Shown: positions 1 through 8,200, counted from the first letter of the stretch. The stretch is DNA of 20,016 nucleotides from Botryllus schlosseri (GCA_000444245.1 ATSW01104592.1:1-20016), one strand, 5' to 3'. Numbers and translations: made by a program. The notes: generated by a model not told the origin, from the letters alone.

Positions 1-111
1 TTTCAATCCTGTTCTAAGAATCGGGACAACCGACTTTCATCTCTATAGTTTTGACAAATTGGTTATTGAGATCGACCAGCCTATGAAATATCGCCACTGC
101 TTCTGACGCGT

Positions 112-298
112 GTACGATATCATCAAAGCAATGTTTGGATTGTTTTAAATATACATATATATTATCTCCATGTTCTCACTATATAATCAAATACCAATAT
201 TTCGTTTTGGTTTATAATCCCAATTTTATACAGTGCGGCCCGCGAATGGATTCACATGTTGAATGCGGCCTGCGAGCTCAAAAGGTTGCCCACCCCTG
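112..298 (+). mobile_element. Right half of a hAT-type MITE (GCGGCCCGCG family), copy 1
   Basis: The segment begins GTACGATATCATCAAAGC and ends with repeated GCGGCC(C/T)GCGAGCTCAAAA and the inverted end GGTTGCCCACCCCTG. It matches 12098-12284 along its whole length with scattered substitutions and the same order of blocks. The end is the reverse complement of the CAGGGGTGGGCAAAC terminus of copy 2. The left half is missing: bases 1-111 do not match copy 2. Confidence 0.8.
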
Positions 299-600
299 CC
301 TTATCCTATACAAATTCTCCGTATTGCTCTTCGACAAAACTACTGGCCTTATATTATGGGGTGTGCGCCATACCATGATATTTTCTAAAACGTGCTCTTC
401 GAGTAAACAGAGGATTAGTACTGCATTTCAATATCAACACTATAATTTTTTCTCATAATGCGAACGAATGCTTTAGCTGTTCCAAATTGGATACCTCCTG
501 GTATGCATCAATATGAATCAAGCTCGGCGCCATTGGCATACCTCAATTTTCACCTTTTGACATTCCAGGTGAACGAATTACGATGGTTTTCACAACTACT
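299..600. other. No recognisable gene
   Basis: Short frames here have no family motifs on either strand. This stretch lies where the TM5 exon of receptor gene B might be expected, but no C-L-P/TM5 pattern is visible. Confidence 0.5.
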
Positions 601-745
601 TACTTACTTGAGTGGATTCAAAGTCAGTCAATTCTACCTCTACTTCAAGTAGTTTTAGGTGGCTTATGAAAAAAGTACTTTTACTCCTATCTGAGTAGAT
701 TTTTTCGTCGGTACTTCTACTTCTACTTGAGTAGTTTTGTTGACT
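601..745 (+). mobile_element. Fragment of a TACTTCTACTT-rich hAT-type MITE
   Basis: Repeated words such as GTACTTCTACTTCTACTTG, GAGTAGATTTTTTCG and CAAGTAGTTTT match in order the segment at 10795-10905, which carries the family's terminus CAGAGGTGGTCAGTAACG. Similar non-autonomous hAT elements (CAGAGGTGG...AGTAACGAAGTAC) are widespread in animals. No matching ends or target duplication are visible here. Confidence 0.6.
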
Positions 746-905
746 ACTCTGCCCAGTACATGGTGAAATACTACCAAATTGAATGCATTCCTACAATTGC
801 CAATACAATCAAAATCTTCAGTTACCATCCAATTGTAATGAGGGATGGCGATGCAAAGCAACTAAAGCAGCAATACATAGGTGTTTGCAAAATAAATTCA
901 CTTAC

Positions 906-1031
906 GACACATCGGTCAGAAAGTAATCTTCGAGGTAACGTATCAACGGTAATGATCCAATCAGGATGGAAATAAACCAGCAAATCGCTACTCCCATGAA
1001 CGCCCGGTTTAACTTCGGGCTGGCAAGTGGT
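906..1031 (-). CDS. Receptor gene B, exon with loop 2 and TM4
   Basis: The first base completes an arginine codon from the previous exon (phase 2). The reading then gives PLASPKLNRAFMGVAICW, the second intracellular loop leading into TM4 with the conserved tryptophan, followed by FISILIGSLPLI and an extracellular stretch (RYLEDYFLTDV). The join NAVM-R-PLASPKL matches the R-x-x-A-V-x-x-P pattern at the TM3/loop 2 boundary of LGRs. The acceptor is GATTTCAG at 1032-1039 and the donor is a perfect GTAAGT at 905-900, again phase 2. The TM5 exon of the upstream copy also begins in phase 2, as expected for the next exon. I found no TM5 exon between 1 and 905, so the gene probably continues beyond the left edge. 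Confidence 0.85.
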
Positions 1032-1275
1032 CTGAAATCATTCAATTCATATACAAATAAAAGAAGTCATAAAATTCGAATATAAATGGACTCGCAATTA
1101 GAAAATTGACTGTCAAGGATTTTCAGATGTACACGATGGGGAATGCTAATATAGCCTATTCAATTTAAGGTATGGTATGGTAACCATAAGACTATTTGAC
1201 TCCAATGTGCCATCATATCAACGTTCCTTGCAGTCGTTTATTTCATTCATTGGTTTGAAAATCCGTTAGAACACT

Positions 1276-1321
1276 CCCTAGCACAGTGGTTCTCAACACA
1301 CCCTAGCACAGTGGTTCTCAA
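1276..1321 (+). repeat. 25-base tandem duplication of a hAT end with its flank
   Basis: The 21-base word CCCTAGCA plus CAGTGGTTCTCAA occurs at 1276-1296 and again at 1301-1321, a period of 25 bases. The second copy continues into element sequence (ACTGGGG...), the first into CACA. Each unit thus contains a hAT terminus and the 8 bases outside it. Confidence 0.85.
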
Positions 1322-1600
1322 ACTGGGGCACGCGCCCCCATTGGGGGTGTGGAAGCAGCTGTCAACGGAAGTTTGTTTCGCGCTCGATGCGATTTACCTC
1401 CAATTCATAGTTATTGCTCTGTGTATAGTCCTAGTTTCATGTTCGAGAATTCTCTCATCAATAGTCATAACCTTCCATGCCATCAATCAATCGTCAGATT
1501 ATATTTTCATCTGCCAAAGAGACAGCACACACACAATGCGATATACAAGACACACAATGCGATGTAATGAACAGGTAGGGGTATGCCGAACGACCAAGAA
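1309..1600 (+). mobile_element. hAT-type element, left end and interior (CAGTGGTTCTCAAACTGGGG family)
   Basis: It starts with CAGTGGTTCTCAAACTGGGG and a short palindromic GCGCCCCCATTGGGGGTGTGG. The block TTGCTCTGTGTATAGTC ... CTCTCATCAATAGTCATAAC, then CCTTCCATGCCATCAATC, matches the element at 11793-12097 (TTGCTCTGTATTTCTAGTC ... CATAACTATC). A run with ACACACAATGCGAT follows; similar words recur at 15235-15255. No right end was found, so the 1600 limit is approximate. The long plus-strand frames over this stretch show no transposase motif. Confidence 0.6.
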
Positions 1601-2072
1601 TCGACGCGAGCATAACAGGCCGGTATATTGCGACGTGTGGCCACATTATCGACTATACTTTATGTATTTTTCGTATTCAGATTTGAATCTGGATTTGAGT
1701 CGACGTCTACACACGGTGGTACATAAACAAGGACGGTTCACAGCAAATGCATTACCGATTTAGCTGCACTCTCATTCCGGAAAGACTGTATTTCAACCAT
1801 ATGTAGCCTACCATCCCTGATATACGGATCTCAATATAGACCCATGATACTCGAAACCAGAACCTAACTCAGACTTACACCGCGGTATGAATCGAGTACA
1901 ACGTTTTAATCCAAATTATGCATGCACTTAGGAACGCTGGAAGGTATGCATGTGGAAACGGCGGATTTGTGAGCGCGATATAGTTCTGAGTTGGGTTCTG
2001 TTCTCGTCTACCACCCTTTTCGGTCCGTTGGATGCGAATACGCACTCTTTACGCTCAGAGTGTAGGCTACGG

Positions 2073-2212
2073 CAGAGGTTCTCAAACTTATTCGACTCAT
2101 CCCCCCTTACCAAGCACGATATATCTTCATCCCATGTTAATGTCTTCCTTCTAGTCGCGAATTGTATTACTATCTCCAAGGGGGCGAGTCGAAAAAAGTT
2201 TGAGAAACACTG
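2073..2212. mobile_element. Complete 140-base hAT-type MITE
   Basis: The ends are inverted: CAGAGGTTCTCAAACTTATT on the left and AAGTTTGAGAAACACTG on the right, extending inward through TTCGACTC and GAGTCGAA, for about 28 bases with few mismatches. The interior is non-coding. The flanking 8-mers (GGCTACGG and CTTAAGTT) do not match, so target duplications have decayed or the element is rearranged. It sits in the intron between the TM3 and TM4 exons of receptor gene B. Confidence 0.78.
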
Positions 2213-2237
2213 CTTAAGTTGCCATTCTCATAAGTAC

Positions 2238-2419
2238 CTCATGACGGCATTCAAACGAAATATTGTTATCAGAACCATCGTGAAGACAGATTGCTCAGAA
2301 CCGATGATCAGCAGAGCGCCCAAAATTGAGCAAGTAGTGCCGGCTCTCCATTCAACATCAACTTTACAATACTTCCCTTCTACTTCAATTGCCTTTATGC
2401 AAATGGCCATGGTGTATAT
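2238..2419 (-). CDS. Receptor gene B, exon with TM2 end, loop 1 and TM3
   Basis: Sixty codons plus two bases encode the rest of TM2 (IYTMAICIKAI), the first extracellular loop (EVEGKYCKVDVEW) and TM3. The pattern W-x-x-G-x-x-C-x-x-x-G-x-L ... G-S-E-x-S-V ... I-T-x-x-R is the hallmark of the LGR/relaxin-receptor TM3; the cysteine normally forms the disulfide with extracellular loop 2. The acceptor is TATTACAG above 2419 (phase 0) and the donor is ATGAG|GTACTT at 2237 (phase 2). The residue before the conserved arginine at the bottom of TM3, usually Glu or Asp (E/D-R-Y/W), is Phe (IFRL). This is the most family-diagnostic exon in the window. A MITE lies 25 bases downstream, in the intron before TM4. 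Confidence 0.88.
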
Positions 2420-2480
2420 CTGTAATAGTTCGAAGGATTTGTAAAGACAGGACACACGAAATTCGAATTCAATTTTATAC

Positions 2481-2638
2481 CCCGACTAGTAAGTCAGAAA
2501 TGGATAGACTCATGACGAGTAATTTGTTGATGTTTGAATGCGATGATATATCGTTGTTGCCATCACGTCTGGCAGATTGAACGATACCATGCAGTGTTGA
2601 AGCAACTACTGAGGTGCATCCGATGATCGCGATAATAC
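2481..2638 (-). CDS. Receptor gene B, exon with TM1, loop 1 and start of TM2
   Basis: The first two bases complete a codon begun in the previous exon; 52 codons follow. The peptide runs IIAIIGCTSVVASTLHGIV (TM1), a polar first intracellular loop (QSARRDGNNDISSHSNINK), then LLVMSLSISDLLVG, the start of TM2 with the class A aspartate (D2.50) in the L-S-x-S-D-L-L context typical of LGR and relaxin receptors. The acceptor is TTTAG at 2639-2643 and the donor is GGG|GTATAA at 2480-2475 (phase 0). Without splicing the frame stops two codons later. The usual TM1 asparagine (G-N) is cysteine here. The next exon starts in phase 0 with IYTMAI, the natural continuation of TM2, 61 bases downstream, so that intron is very small. 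Confidence 0.83.
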
Positions 2639-2904
2639 CTAAACATAGAGTGAATTCACCTGTAATTTCCTTAGCCTAGGATATTAAGTCTGAATTGGTA
2701 GAACGTCAGTCGGTTTGTCTCGTTTGCCTATGTGCCTATGAACAATTGCCAGCAATACACTGCACATACTTATTGCAGGAGGTGCTTGGAGTGACTTTAA
2801 CGAGCCTAACAGAGAATAATAGATCTGTCAGGAATTCAACATCACGACTGACTGTTATTGGGCAGAAAATTTATAACATAGACATCAGGGTTGTAATACC
2901 TTGA

Positions 2905-3375
2905 GTCAAAACACGGCTCCAGTCGGGAGTGTGATGAGCTAACGTAGTGGTATAATCCACAGCTGCAACACAATGGGCTGTCGGCCCGAGTCCGACCGAA
3001 GACGACTCCCGAATTCCTGCCTAAGTGTTGGAGGTTTATCTCGACTCCACCTCGCCATCTCATCCGTGTAACTGGTGTCTTATAAAAGCTTAGAAGTGGA
3101 CCGTGCTACAAGTCGGCATTTATGGAATAAAAATGACGAAAAATTAGCCTGGTATAAATGGCCATAGTATAGTAAAATAAAAAATGAATTCTACAACAAC
3201 AGCTCCAGTCACAATTTTTGGTTGCCTCGACTTGACAGCAGTAATTTTCGTAATATGGAAAATGTCTCGACTCGACTTGAGTCACATCGTGTTTGACTTG
3301 ACTTAAAGTCGACTCCTTGCTCATGAATAGACCTACAGTCACATGACTTGAGACGTCTTACATGACTTGATGCAG
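2905..3375. repeat. Degenerate GACTTGA/GACTCGA-rich and CCGACTCC-rich repeat DNA
   Basis: From 3225 to 3370 the words CTCGACTTGA, GACTTGAGTCACAT and GACTTGACTTAAAGTCGACT recur, typical of low-complexity interiors of animal MITEs. At 2915-3010 there are GGCTCCAGTCGGGA and CCGAGTCCGACCGAAGACGACTCC, resembling the TCGACTCCGACTCC class. No clean termini are visible. This lies in the intron between the TM1-start and TM1-TM2 exons of gene B. Confidence 0.4.
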
Positions 3376-3596
3376 GTCTTATATTTTGATGGCCTGCTCG
3401 CGTGTCTCAAATCTTCTCACACCGATTTATGGATGCGATAATCCCAACATTGCTGCATGACAGTTCAAGTTTCAGGGATGTACACCGCATTAGCGGTTTA
3501 ACACGAGTTCTTGCACTCGTTGTCATTGAGCACTATGCAAATTCGACGACGCAACGTCTTGTGATGTTTTTGAAACGATGAAAATATTAATAAACC

Positions 3597-3597
<1 letters not shown>

Positions 3598-3630
<33 letters not shown>
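3598..3630 (+). repeat. (TGAT)n microsatellite
   Basis: About eight units of TGAT/GATT follow AAAATATTAATAAACC. An AATAAA-like stretch followed by a tetranucleotide run is typical of the 3' tails of many non-LTR retroelements, so the preceding 100-150 bases may be a LINE or SINE 3' end. Confidence 0.85.
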
Positions 3631-4359
3631 CAACGTGATTCACAGCTGTATCAAACTAAATCAGTGTTCCTTAACATTTATGCTGCCAGCGCGCGACCTC
3701 TTCAGGCATTTTCATTCTCTGGCCCCCAAATTAGAATGGCTGTACTCAGTGTACAGATGGCATCCACGCAGTAAACTGTTGCGTGTGTCCGGAGATGAAA
3801 AGTCAAATTTTAATCGTGAGCGTCTCACGAAACGAGTTTTACTCTTAATTTTAACTGGCACGTTTTGACGAATACATTATCTTTTGACTGTGAAAGACCG
3901 AAGGTCACGAAAAAACAATATGAAACAACGTAATTAACAGGCCGAGCTAATAACTATTATTCAATTGCGTGCCCTGAATTTTCCAAGACACCACCTCCCT
4001 AGGCTCTATTGCTAAATTTGATCACGTGGGCTGAGAGAGGATGGTATAATAATAACAATATTTGCAATCACCTATATTCTGGAGACATAGTGAAATTCGA
4101 AATTTTTAATTTTATACGCGTTTGTCGCGACTTCACAAAAAAATGCACACCGACTCTCCATACGTCAATATTTTTTCTATAGCAGCGATGGGTTTGGGGT
4201 AAACAGGTTCTGGTTCGGTTTATCATGCAATGTGATCCCAGCGTTTTGGGGCAGGGCCTCGCGAAGTGCTGTTTAGGTCCTGGCCTTACCTCTCATTTTG
4301 CGCTTTATTTTCGATCCATAAATATGGAAATTGCATGATTTTGTGAGTAAAAATACCAA
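3631..4359. other. Intron sequence of gene B with a possible hAT end
   Basis: CAGTGTTCCTTAACATTTATGC at about 3662 resembles a left hAT terminus. I see no protein-coding pattern on either strand. By the exon model this is all intron. Confidence 0.35.
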
Positions 4360-4556
4360 CTACGAGATTTTACAGAGAATATACGACACACATGACGAAC
4401 CCCATGTAGTGACGTAGATTTAGTGTTGCAATGACGTCACGAATTTTCAATTGTGACGAAACAGTTCATTGACATGTATGACCTTTTGAGCGTTATGATG
4501 AAAAATATAGGGCCAATATGACTCTTCGGCCGAAAAAGGTTTCCGAACTCTGCCAT
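4360..4556 (+). repeat. Dispersed repeat, copy 1 (pair with 10515-10712)
   Basis: The block CCATGTAGTGACGTAGATTT, then ATGACGTC ... CAGTTCATTGA, matches 10548-10620 with about a quarter of bases changed. The downstream parts also match (GAAAAATATAGGGCCAATAT; AAAAAGGTTTCCGAACTCTG). The last part resembles an inverted hAT end. It lies about 150 bases past the donor of the LDLa-TM1 exon. Confidence 0.6.
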
Positions 4557-4702
4557 ATAGCATACCGAAAGAATACATTGACAGCTTCTTTCAGGTAATT
4601 ACTGCACAGTACTATTTCGTCGATTGATAATTTTCCCATAAGTACTCTCCAAATTTGCATAAGAGGAAAGGAAGATCGTGGATTTTCCAACACCTTACTT
4701 AC

Positions 4703-4832
4703 TAAATATCCACACAAGCGTCATGAAACCTTTGTTTCTAATCAGAGACTTTTCATCGGAAAATGCGCTAACGATGCAGCCTGGCTGACATTCATCTGTT
4801 CCTGACCTACAATCCGCAAATCCATCGCATAC
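4703..4832 (-). CDS. Receptor gene B, exon joining LDLa end directly to TM1
   Basis: The exon begins in phase 0 with VCDGFADCRSGTDECQPGC, the diagnostic second half of an LDLa domain (C-D-G-x-x-D-C ... D-E, calcium-binding acidic residues). It continues through a polar linker (SAFSDEKSLIRNK) into GFMTLVWIF, the start of a membrane helix. The acceptor is TTTTATAG just above 4832 and the donor is an ideal GTAAGT at 4702-4697, leaving one base (phase 1). The next exon begins with the two bases needed, giving serine and extending the helix to ...VWIFSIIAIIGC, a good LGR-type TM1. No leucine-rich repeat lies between LDLa and TM1. The final LDLa cysteine follows the D-E pair without the usual spacer, so CQPGC may use the second cysteine. 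An alternative donor at 4730 would lose the helix and fits worse. Confidence 0.8.
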
Positions 4833-6274
4833 CTATAAAATCAAAAGATTGATTTGAAATCTTTTCCCACTAGTGCCCTTTATTCTANAGNCTGTACGGA
4901 AAAAGATCATGTAAAAGTTGCGGTGAGGTCGGATGTATGCGTCGGACCGGATTAAAAATATTTCGCGTCCCTATTTTCGGGTTCAAATCAGGCAGCCCAT
5001 AAAAACCTTCGGTTTTGAGTTCAATATACACAACTCGATTCCATTTATACGATTGGTGATATTGTGAAATGGTAATGGGTTTTGTTTTGTGGCTTTGTGC
5101 ATTTCCTACGTAAACTAAGAATGTGGTTATACCACAGAAATACAATCCGATTGAATTTTATTTCAGAAAAATCCAGAACATGTTGCATCGACTTCCTTCA
5201 ACAAGGATGTATCCCAAAAAAGACAACGCATATTATTTAACTTGTGTGTGAGTGCTGGAACAACTATAAACTTCATCATTCTGGTATTAGAATAATTTGA
5301 AGACCACCGGGTTTGGACGCAAGTCTACAATTTATGTCTTTCACACTCAGATGCTATCACTCGATGTAAGAATTAATAGATAGGCGTACTTAAAATTGTG
5401 GTATTCTGTTTCGTACACATGATTAAAATAACCATGCAAATATTTAGCTGAAGCTATAATTATTTGCCTACTGGAGGTCACGAAATTGATGTAGATCAGA
5501 TTTAAGCGAATGCAGGACAACCTGCGATGACTTGAAATAACCAAAACTGAAGGACTAATTCAACCTAAAGTTTCGAAATTAGGAATAGTTGTGAATTGGT
5601 CTACATAATTACTGTGTAGGAAGGTCAAAGTGAACTATGGAAATCATCATTCAGGGAGTTTAAAATGATATGATGAGCTTTCTGGGCGTGACGATAACAG
5701 CCGTAATAGTTGATAGATGGATGGGGATATTTGTATTCCCGCAGAAAAGAAAACTGTAAATCATAAAGTTTCTCACATCTTAGCTGCTGAAATCTGAAAG
5801 TGTCTGCATTGACCCCAGCACATTTCAAATATTTATGACAGTGTCGTTGACAGTCACCACGCCGCACTTGCAGCTGGGCAATTTACTATTTTCATTTTTA
5901 TATGTGCTTGATTCGATACATATTTATAGCACATACGCATGTTATTTGGTAATCTTCAATTGAGTTCGTATTTTAGCAATCATTTGCAATCAAGCCTTAT
6001 TAGATAGGATGTTCTCATTCACCGCTATATCAGGCGTCCGCGAACCACCGATTGTTTGTTATTTATGTTGTCGCAAAATTAATTGTAAATTTTACCTATT
6101 TTCTTCCTTGCTTAACTGTTACCAAAGTTAAAGAAGTTAGTCATTCCAATAATGACGAAAACTTGTGGTTTCTACTGTCCGTATTGTAGATCCCTATCGA
6201 TGGAAACACCACCAAGAACTGAAAGTGCGCAATATTTCACACCAGCCCATATGGTAAAGAATTGTGTCCCTTAC
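4833..6274 (-). other. Phase-0 intron of receptor gene B splitting the LDLa module
   Basis: The intron runs on the minus strand from GTAAGG to TTTTATAG and separates the two halves of the LDLa domain. It contains two undetermined bases (4888 and 4891). A minus-strand frame at 5867-5625 with the cysteine pattern C-HKYLK-C ... LRCEKLYDLQ is the only feature of note; it is not recognisable enough to call a gene. Confidence 0.6.
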
Positions 6275-6364
6275 CGCTTTTCCATCGATATACTTTTCGC
6301 CATTATCATCGTCACATTTGAAGTAGGAGCAATTGCACGTGGACGTAAAGTACCCATTGACGCC
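6275..6364 (-). CDS. Receptor gene B, exon with first half of LDLa domain
   Basis: This 30-codon minus-strand exon encodes the N-terminal half of an LDL-receptor class A module in the ectodomain of a predicted G-protein-coupled receptor. The peptide holds the run CNCSYFKC, an acidic stretch (DDDNGE) and YIDGKA, which resembles the C-x-F-x-C ... C-I-x-x-x-x-x-C pattern of LDLa, with tyrosine where the third cysteine is expected. The acceptor is ATTTAG at 6365-6370 and the donor is GCG|GTAAGG at 6274-6269. Both borders are phase 0, and the next exon also starts in phase 0 with VCDGFADC, which completes the module. In relaxin receptors (RXFP1/2) the single LDLa is N-terminal and needed for signalling. 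Exons further upstream, including a signal peptide, were not found. It is short, so confidence rests on the join to the next exon. Confidence 0.66.
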
Positions 6365-6598
6365 CTAAATATTCTTAAACGTTTTTAAAGCAATAAAACA
6401 ACTTAAAACAGTCAATACACGATATGCTGAAATTTCATACTGCGTTAGAATAGCTTTATATCTCAGTGACTAATAAAACAATTTTCGAGGTAGATTCGAC
6501 ATGGAGATGCGACATTGGCAGTCATGAAACGTCAACGGTGGATGTTTTCACGTATAGTCATAAGCTTTGTATTAGAAGAGCTAATTCATCATGTAAAA

Positions 6599-6672
6599 CA
6601 GTGGTTCTCAACCGGGGTTCGTCGAAGCATTTTCAGGAGGTCCAGGATACCGTCAAATTAAAAAAGGGTTGA
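6599..6672 (+). mobile_element. Left end of a hAT-type element (CAGTGGTTCTCAACCGGGG)
   Basis: The sequence CAGTGGTTCTCAACCGGGGT, then TCGTCGAAGCATTTTCAGGAGGTCC, is a typical hAT terminus. The flanking 8-mer is ATGTAAAA. No matching right end with the same flank was found, so the element is truncated or its other end has decayed. Confidence 0.6.
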
Positions 6673-7381
6673 TAACCTAATTTGTATTTTTTTTCAATTA
6701 GAGAAAGATCGACACAGTTTGGTTTCATAACTGCTTAAACTTCAGGACTCACATAAACAGAATAGCCGTCTGAGATATATTTTTTATTGTGTAAACTCAA
6801 TATCATGGCCAAATTGCCAAAAGCCTACTTACACAAACATTTTGCTGTTTAGCGATGTTTTGTTTAGGTTTTGGAAAAAAATTATTTGCAAAAATCCATT
6901 TTCGCCTATGATATACGTTACCGCTATTCCAAAATCACTTCATCATGAGCTGCGAGATAGAAATGACTAGGCTGGACGGTATAAGTCCATTAGAAATATG
7001 TATCTCAATTTTTGTGCCATATATTTTGCGATCATACCCAGAGATGTCGTCGGAAGCGTCAAGCGTTATTATTACATTCGCAGTCACCGATATTTGAGGA
7101 AATGGATTTTCGGCGCAAGTTCATATCAAATCCACGATGCGAATTTTCAGCACGCGCGTTTGTTGCGAGCCGTGGATGATTTCACGATCTTTCTGTTGGT
7201 GGCTTTTCTGTGGAATACATGCAATGCGAGAAGTAATATCTCCAAATAAATTCAGATAAGACCCGGTAAGTGAGTCCAGGCACGATAGTCATGTGCGGTA
7301 GTGCCTCACCTGTCGTCGGGATGAGTAAAAACTCCGGCCTATGGTTATCGGCCTATGCAATGAGGTTATCACGTCACCTAC

Positions 7382-7467
7382 CGCACCCTTTGGCCATGAC
7401 GATTTCCTTATATTTCAACTTATGGCTTTTTGCGTTCGCAAATAAATGCTCAAACCATGACACCAAC
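7382..7467 (-). CDS. Receptor gene A, candidate third intracellular loop exon
   Basis: An acceptor TTTTTCAG (7468-7475) and a donor GCG|GTAGGT (7381) enclose 86 bases that join in phase 2 to the TM5 exon of gene A. The join gives YIALYR-LVSWFEHLFANAK then SHKLKYKEIVMAKGC. A basic segment followed by E-I-V-M-A-K recalls the end of loop 3 in LGRs (K/R-E-x-x-x-A-K-R) just before TM6. The exon ends in phase 1. No clear TM6 follows in the right phase. An alternative acceptor at 7208 also gives a basic, phase-compatible continuation. The call is inference from phase and composition. Confidence 0.4.
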
Positions 7468-7599
7468 CTGAAAAACTGAACATAAATCCTAATATTGCCC
7501 GATATGCGTGTCATCGACTACAAAGTCGAGCCTGACTTACGATACATATAGTCCCTGTGTTATTACCAATACATTCTCATATGACGATGTAAGGGATAG

Positions 7600-7656
7600 A
7601 GAGGTATTTTTACCATCGCTAAAGGGGTGAGTGTCAAAAGTGTCTGAGAACTACTG
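7600..7656 (-). mobile_element. Right end of another hAT-type element
   Basis: On the minus strand this reads CAGTAGTTCTCAGACACTTT, then TGACACTCACCCCTTTAGCG, a hAT-like terminus different from the one at 6599. Its partner end was not found. Confidence 0.5.
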
Positions 7657-7742
7657 CAGTGGTGAATATTTGACCACCCCTACAATTCTTCATGATCCGC
7701 AAGAGGAGGCGTGCTGCAGTTAAAGAACCAACGGTATAAACC

Positions 7743-7930
7743 GGTGGTTCTCAACATTATTAACCACGCGGAATGTTAAAATTTCAAAACCAATCGCGCG
7801 GACCGGCGAACTTACAAAAATCAAATTAACCCTAAGTTTATTCATGACAAATATATGCAACTCAAATGTGATACTCGAAACTTTATTCAATGCTGCCTTT
7901 TTGATGTTAGATATTTAATCGTGGTTTGTT
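7743..7930 (+). mobile_element. Left end of a hAT-type element (GCGCGGACCGGCG family)
   Basis: The sequence CGGTGGTTCTCAACATTATT, then AACCACGCGGAATGTTAAAA and CAATCGCGCGGACCGGCG, follows the common animal hAT plan: a CAGTGGTTCTCAAC end followed by a 'GCGGACC' block. There is no right end. It lies between the TM5 exon and the candidate loop-3 exon of receptor gene A only if that intron extends this far, which the exon model predicts. Confidence 0.5.
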
Positions 7931-8146
7931 GAAGGACAAAGGACAAATATATAACGCCCTATTCTTATTAGCTTATATGGCGTGAACTACGCTAGTTACC
8001 CCGGCATCTGTACGTATGTATGAGTGGTTTTATGGTGCTCGACTACTAATGTCTTGTGCACCTGGCCTATAGTTTGTTAGAGAATGGAGGTTCTGTTATT
8101 TCTATATCCAGATATATTGGGGTGCCAATAGAGGCACGGCTGCATC

Positions 8147-8200
8147 AGTGTTTCCAAAACTTTTAAAAACGACCGTATCTTAAACTACTCTTTATATTAG
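8147..8200 (+). mobile_element. Possible hAT end (CAGTGTTTCCAAAACTTTT)
   Basis: CAGTGTTTCCAAAACTTTTA resembles the CAGTGTTTCCCAAACTTT termini of hAT MITEs. No partner end or target duplication was seen. Confidence 0.35.

Noticed and set aside
1311-1763. 150-codon plus-strand frame
   Set aside because: It begins inside a hAT terminus and has no transposase motif. The same repeat family at 11793 is not open in that frame.
1928-2179. Open frames on both strands around 1928-2444
   Set aside because: The part between 2073 and 2212 is a MITE. The frames have no motif, and the only real coding signal here is the minus-strand TM3 exon at 2419-2238.
2705-2792. Minus-strand LVKVTPSTSCNKYVQC frame as a terminal exon of the receptor gene
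   Set aside because: Its phase does not fit the LDLa exon, and it lies between exons that already join each other directly.
4940-5000. tRNA-like GGGTTCAAATC
   Set aside because: The flanking bases do not pair into a T-stem, and no acceptor stem or anticodon arm can be drawn.
6599-7656. One 1.06-kb hAT element from CAGTGGTTCTCAACC to GAGAACTACTG
   Set aside because: The sequences inside the two ends belong to different families, and the flanking 8-mers (ATGTAAAA, CAGTGGTG) differ.
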